Shown here piece by piece: positions 58,863 to 64,000 of a stretch of DNA of 64,000 bases (the first letter of the stretch is position 1; each line of letters opens with the position of its first letter). Position numbers and translations under genes: made by a program. Source of the DNA: Eustoma russellianum (lineage: Eukaryota > Streptophyta > Magnoliopsida > Gentianales > Gentianaceae); assembly GCA_036186865.1 (NCBI GenBank), contig AP025053.1, positions 8,610,498-8,674,497 of the forward strand. The letters run 5' to 3'. Below the pieces are notes generated by a model that had not been told where the DNA came from, did not search any database, and worked only from the letters and a program-made list of their open reading frames with translations.

Positions 58863-61705
58863 AATCAATTAAACTTCCATATAAATTAAATAAAAAAAGA
58901 AAATAAAATGTATAGGCTCAATTATTGGCCTTATCCTTCATGAACCCTTCTCTTCCTTACACTAGCTACCTAGCTTGAATTTGGCTCACTCCAACAAGCT
59001 ATTGGTTATTGTGTAGAAACTTGCTTTATTTTGTATAGTGTTTTGAAACACGACTACTTTTCCTTTCTAGTATTTGTTGGAAAAAGTTCTTTTTCTTCTT
59101 AGTAATTTATTGTAGAAAGTCAGGGATCGGTTTTGGATGCATGATTTGTATGAATATGTTTTGTCTTTTTCTTTTATGTTATGTTGGGCAGTTGATTTGT
59201 CAAGAATAGTTTTCCCTTAAGTGAAGTCAATTGACAAATTGACTTTTTTCCCATATTCCATCTATAATTTCTATGATTATTTCAGTTCAACATTTTATTT
59301 GGTATCCTCTATTAGCAAAATTGTGAAGTTAAAAACAGCACTTGACACATTAAATTAGTATCAAATTCAGAAAAATACAACTGAATGAATTATAAATACC
59401 TGTTGTGTTCTCGTGGAGAAAAAAAAAAGAGCTAATGAAGACAGTAAAAGAGATATGACTCTTGAATTCGTTTTGGAAGTCTATATATTTTGTCATCTTT
59501 GAAAATTGTTTTGAGTTTGGCTGTTGTTAATATGTTCCTGGAGAATATCATCCATATCAAAAGGGGAACTCTCAGATCTGAAACATAATCGGAAACAATA
59601 TGAAATTTGTTACAGATCTATGATAAAACACAACAAAAACAAACAAACGCAAAAAAAAAAAAAACATAATGATAAATCCGAATTTATTCAATGTTAGAAA
59701 AAATAGATATTATCCGTCTTTATGGTAAGAAAAAGAATTCTAAGAAGAAAAGGTAATCTTAAAGAAGGAACTTTTGAACGCCAATTTAATATGAATAATG
59801 AGTAATTACTATACATTTTACTCACTTCTCCTTAAAATATCGAGCTTCTTTTTATTTTGGTTTATCTTAAAAATATTGTCTACCTTCTAAAAACATTGAG
59901 AATTTGTATTCGAATTTTCTATACTACTCTCTGGTTAATATTTACAAGAATTTTCTATATTTTACCTTAATTAAATAAAAATAGTAATCTACAAAATTTA
60001 ACTTTTTTTAAATTGTGTTCAAGTCAAACTTAGATAATATTTTCGTACGAGAAAAAATAATCTATTCACAAGCCATTCAGAAATGAAATAATGGGAAGAT
60101 CTCCAAGTTAGCTGTATTTATTACCACGAACATGTCGATATTCTCTTATTCGTATTCGTGTGTATCTTATTAAGTGTGCTTACGGTAACCAATAATGGCC
60201 TTTCGATTTCCTTAAAGATTGACCTGTCGATTGATCAAAGGATATACGATTTTTTGGATGTTTGTAGATCCCTTTTTGCCTTTTCAGTCGTTCCATTGCA
60301 ACAAAAACAGTAAAACCAAATAAAATACATATGCTTAGTCTTGAACAAGAATATTCATTTAATCTTTATACTAAAAAGATTACTTGAAACTCCGGAAAAA
60401 AGATTACTTGAAACTCGTCATAAGAAAATGTCATTGTACATTTTTCGGATTGTTGCACGATTCTTTGCATCAAATTTTTCGGGCTAAATCCCATACTCTG
60501 AATATATTGGCCGGATCGTTAACACTCCTAGCCCAGAGTTCATGGAATATAGTATTGAGAATTATGCGTGGTATTCACTACAAGAGGTTTTGTTTACGCA
60601 ACATATGAAAAGATCATAAAAAGAGAAGAAAAGAAAAGAAAAAGTGCAAACAAGTAACATAAAATAATAAGAAATAAAAGAAGAAAGATAAGTACGAACG
60701 GTTGAAAAAAGAGAAGACTCAAGAAGTCAATAACAAAACACCTAAGTTAAAGGTCAAAGAAGAAGATTATGATACACATGCATGAAATCAATGAGTCTAT
60801 ATTGAAGGAGATTATTGGACGAATATTCGTGCATAAGTATGCAATTCAGGAAAGGTTACTGCTACACACGTTTTTAGTTTTTTTATTGAACGTATGACAG
60901 TTTATCTCTTATATTTAAAAATATACATTCATAGATGAGAATGTGAGGGCATTGTTCAAGTAATACTTATGCTTTAGACGCAATTTGTAGTTCACATCTG
61001 AATGCAAAAGTATTTATGTGTGTGGATGCGAATAGGTTCAGATAGATGTCATCTTAAATAATGTATACATACAAGTTGAGGAACTAAGATAAGTCAAGGT
61101 TTGAAGTTCCAAGACATCGGCTAGTTGACAACACGAGTTTAAGAGAGAAAAAAAATTATCGAGCTTTCAGAAATAGATAGAAAAATAATGGTTTGAATAA
61201 AAACTAGGTCGTGGTAGTTGATTTTTTTTAAAAAAAATTTACTCCCCCAAGTGAAATATTTTTTTTAAAGATCAACCCAATTGAAATTTCAAAGTACACT
61301 TTTTGAAGCACAAAATGGCAAACATTTATATATATAGACCGTACTAATAAAACAACTATGTCCAGTATATCTAAAGAGACATCAAAGTATACGGACAGAG
61401 AAGACTTCTAATAGATGTTTTGATCTAGCACAGATATATATATGTATAACAATATTAATTCGTCAACGAGCTGCCGATCTTCTATAATCCTCACTAACTA
61501 GGACTTGGAAGTTTTTATTAAATAAAGATGACGACCAAACCAAACGTAAATAACATTCCAACATGCATACACACGTACACAAGATGAATATATATGTCAG
61601 TACAAACAACAAAGTCTATAATACTGATCAGATGCATAATTAAACAATATATAATGCCTCTAGAACATGAATATTAATATAATATGCGTTTGCAGAATGA
61701 TTTGA
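58863..61705. other. AT-rich intergenic stretch
   Basis: No gene or bounded repeat recognised. It would hold the 3' UTR of the FLZ gene near its right end. Confidence 0.45.
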
Positions 61706-61874
61706 TTAAGCTGCAGCCACAGCTTCACCATTGCTAGAGGATTCACAGGTTAAGTCAGAGGAGTTGTGATAGCTTTCGACTTTCTTTGACTTTCCGATGG
61801 TGCATTTTTCTTTTCTTTCGTCCTGCTTTATCTGCTGCTCCCTGCATTCTTCACTGCAAAATGCTGTATCACCC
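61706..61874 (-). CDS. FCS-like zinc finger (FLZ) protein, last exon
   Basis: On the minus strand, after an AG acceptor at 61876-61875, the exon encodes GDTAFCSEECREQQIKQDE, then RKEKCTIGKSKKVES and an acidic Ser-rich end in EAVAAA; TAA is at 61708-61706. GDTxFCSEECR is the second half of the FLZ (DUF581) zinc finger, with the second Cys pair. FLZ genes commonly have an intron just before this Gly-Asp, so it looks like exon 2 of a normal gene. FLZ proteins are adaptors that bind SnRK1 kinase subunits. The first half, with CFLC and MYR-type residues, was not found between here and 64000. It may lie beyond the window, or the exon may be a relic. Confidence 0.8.
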
Positions 61875-62257
61875 CTTCATTTTTTAAGACAAATTTTATT
61901 AGAAAAGGAGAAATATTTCCCGCAAATTGAAAACAAGATAGAAAATAAAAAGGAAGTCATCATGGCCTCCATTGCTAGTATTAGAAAAAGAGAGAAAAGA
62001 AAAAGGAGAAATGTTCTTTTGAATGAAAGTTCAGAATTGACTATAAAGGAGTCAACGAAAGTTCCACAGGTGTCCTTTTTCTTACTGGTCTAACTTCTAA
62101 AATATTTTTTTTACTGTACACAAGTTTCAAGATTTATAGTTTGATCTGCGAAAAATTGCAAGTAATACATTAAAGGTTATATTGGCTCAAAAAGATCTAT
62201 TATCCTACACATTGATATACTACCCCTTTATTTACACTTGGGGTCGATGAATACAAC
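61875..62257 (-). other. Probable FLZ intron sequence
   Basis: AT-rich, directly upstream of the FLZ exon on the minus strand. It may extend beyond 62257. Confidence 0.4.
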
Positions 62258-62512
62258 AACAACATTATTATCTTAGAGGCTCCCGCTTATGGTAGAGTAT
62301 GAGGGTCGGATGTACACAACCATACCCATGTGTTAGAAACATAGTGAAGTTGTTTCCTGATGACTCATAATGAAAATTACGTCAAGCTGTGTCGATCAAC
62401 TGTTACTTCACAATATAAGAAGCGCGACCAATTTAGTGATTTTGTTTTATTCCATTATATTCTAAAGTCAATAAAGAATGTGACATTGATTCTATTAGAA
62501 ATAGAAAAAGCT
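62258..62512. repeat. TS/Au-like SINE, family C (inverted)
   Basis: ACAACAACAACATTATTATC (reverse of the GTTGTT tail), GAGGGTCGGATGTACACAACC, GTTTCCTGATGACTC, a GTGTCGATC box B complement and CACAATATAAGAAGCGCGACC. About 80% alike by eye to 56975-57248. Likely transcribed strand minus. Confidence 0.62.
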
Positions 62513-64000
62513 TGGGTCAATAAATAAAAACATAAAAATGAAAAAGAAAGAAGCATTTAATTTAAAAAGAAAAAAGAAAAATCTCTTCAGATTCCTGATT
62601 GTTTCGCTGAGATTCTTAAAGATCTCTAATATTTTTATATACTTCTACTGACAGCACTTTTTTTATAAAAAAAAAAACTAAAATCTCAAGAAAGATGTGT
62701 GAAGTTATACACAAATGTTTAACAGAAAAGTTTATGAAAATATATACTAACCTCGAATGTGTCGTATATCTCATCGAACCTAGAAAAACATTTGCAATGA
62801 GTTTTACTATTCACCTCTGTGACAGCTAATTTTATTTGACACATTATTAGGTTCATATCACAAAGTAATCCGGTCTCTTTCTAAACTTTATGCTAATGTA
62901 AAAGCCAAATGCATCCGGTTCTTTTTTTTTAAAGGTTTTTTAAAGGCAGAATCATACAAGACATGAAAAACAAAGACCAGAGAATTTTCCTTTACCACTC
63001 AAACATTTATATGCACCAAAAGGAAGAACGAAGGGATGATATCAAAACGACACATGTTTTGAGACTGATTCAATATTATTTTAAATTTGTTCATATGATA
63101 TGCTCACAAGAGTATTACGATACACGGTCTATACAACTAGAAAAACATATATATAGAGAGAGACCTAAACCGCATAATTTAATTCCGGCCAGTAGAGAAC
63201 TACCCTAGAAGATGCCTTCTTGACATTTACGGTAAACTCTTTCTACTTTTACAGCAATAGTTGACCTTAAAGAAAATTCACCCCCTATAGACATTACGGA
63301 TCAAGAAAAGTTACTCAAAGAGAAAAGAGAGAAAAGTTTTAGTTTCAATAATTCCATTATTTTCTTACCTTCATTTCATTTTCATCCCCACAAAACATGG
63401 AAAATTAGGTAACAGGCTTACATGCACTATTCAACCCTAAACTCTTGCAGCAGCAAGAAATAAAAGGTACAAATCTTAAGCATACTCACCATCATATGCA
63501 AAACCTTTCTTTTGATTTTTTTTTTTGTAGAGTTGAAAATCCTTACATGTTACGACAACAACAATCAATAATAATAACATGAGATGTGAATCATTTGAAA
63601 CTTTCCATGCTTGCTAATTTCAATCAGTCAATCATATACCAAGTATATCCCAACAACAACAACAAAAAAAACTATCACATCTGAAAAGAATGAAATGCAG
63701 ACAAACAATAGATCTATATCCATACTTTAAGAACTATGTGTGCTAAATCCATCAAAAGTTGTATTCTACAAAATTTTTGAACATATAGGAAAAAAAAACG
63801 TAAGTATACCTGAAAAATATCAGTAGGTCAATATATTTCCAACATAAAAATTAGCAAAAATCAATTGACATGTAGAAGTGAAAAAAATAAATTAAACCTA
63901 TGGCACCTTTTCTGTTCCCGAAGCAATATGTGCGTCATAGAATTTAAACTTAAGATTTTATTTTCTTGAAGTAAGTAAAACCGATTCCAAAAACTAAGGA
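62513..64000. other. AT-rich intergenic or intronic stretch
   Basis: No convincing exon. A splice-like open stretch ends at a GT donor at 62751 on the minus strand but matches no family. Confidence 0.4.

Noticed and set aside
61797..62093. 98-codon plus-strand frame
   Set aside because: Lies antisense over the FLZ exon and its intron. The minus-strand reading has the recognisable zinc-finger sequence.
62752..62880. Minus-strand open stretch ending in a GT donor (CKCFSRFDEIYDTFE) as a possible first FLZ exon
   Set aside because: It has the phase and donor needed, but lacks the CxxC spacing and the MYR-type residues of the FLZ domain, and a stop lies just upstream.

Overview
This is nuclear DNA of a dicotyledonous plant. 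The evidence is multi-exon plant genes with GT-AG introns, an AT-rich background and a dense load of plant transposon types: Ty1/copia elements, a TRIM, a solo Ty3-like LTR, tRNA-derived SINEs, Mutator-type MITEs and a gene-carrying MULE. Species cannot be fixed from the sequence. TS/Au-like SINEs would fit an asterid, but this is only a hint.

Region by region: 1-13.5 kb is almost entirely transposons: foldback MITEs carrying paired CACGTG boxes, SINEs, a 434-bp TRIM, a 1.5-kb Mutator-like element that has captured part of a UGT85-type glycosyltransferase gene, and a complete but frame-broken copia element (7.5-12.8 kb). At 13.5-16.3 kb a SINE is interrupted by a 2.4-kb solo LTR. At 16.8-17.95 kb, minus strand, lies an AP2/ERF transcription factor gene (RAP2-4/RAP2-13 type) whose frame is broken by several one-base shifts. 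A second copia element (22.45-29.35 kb) has 1.1-kb LTRs and a perfect 5-bp target duplication. At 32.4-34.1 kb a Mutator-type MITE, a Harbinger-like MITE and a head-to-tail array of three SINEs sit side by side.

38.4-48 kb is the gene-rich core: an intact seven-exon peroxisomal acyl-CoA oxidase (ACX2 type, plus strand) converges on an intact five-exon DUF630/DUF632 protein (NRG2-like, minus strand). 48-64 kb is mostly AT-rich intergenic DNA with MITE, SINE and copia relics, plus the last exon of an FCS-like zinc finger (FLZ) gene at 61.7-61.9 kb on the minus strand, whose upstream exon was not found in the window.

The genes do not form a pathway. ACX2 acts in peroxisomal fatty-acid beta-oxidation; the ERF, FLZ and DUF632 proteins belong to families linked to stress, SnRK1 and nitrate signalling. 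The two LTR pairs differ mostly by single-base indels in homopolymers, so many frame breaks in the first 30 kb may be consensus errors rather than decay. I saw no wholly new coding system. The most unusual items are the UGT-carrying MULE, the G-box MITE family, the reiterated SINE array and the odd 34-bp duplication flanking the first copia element.
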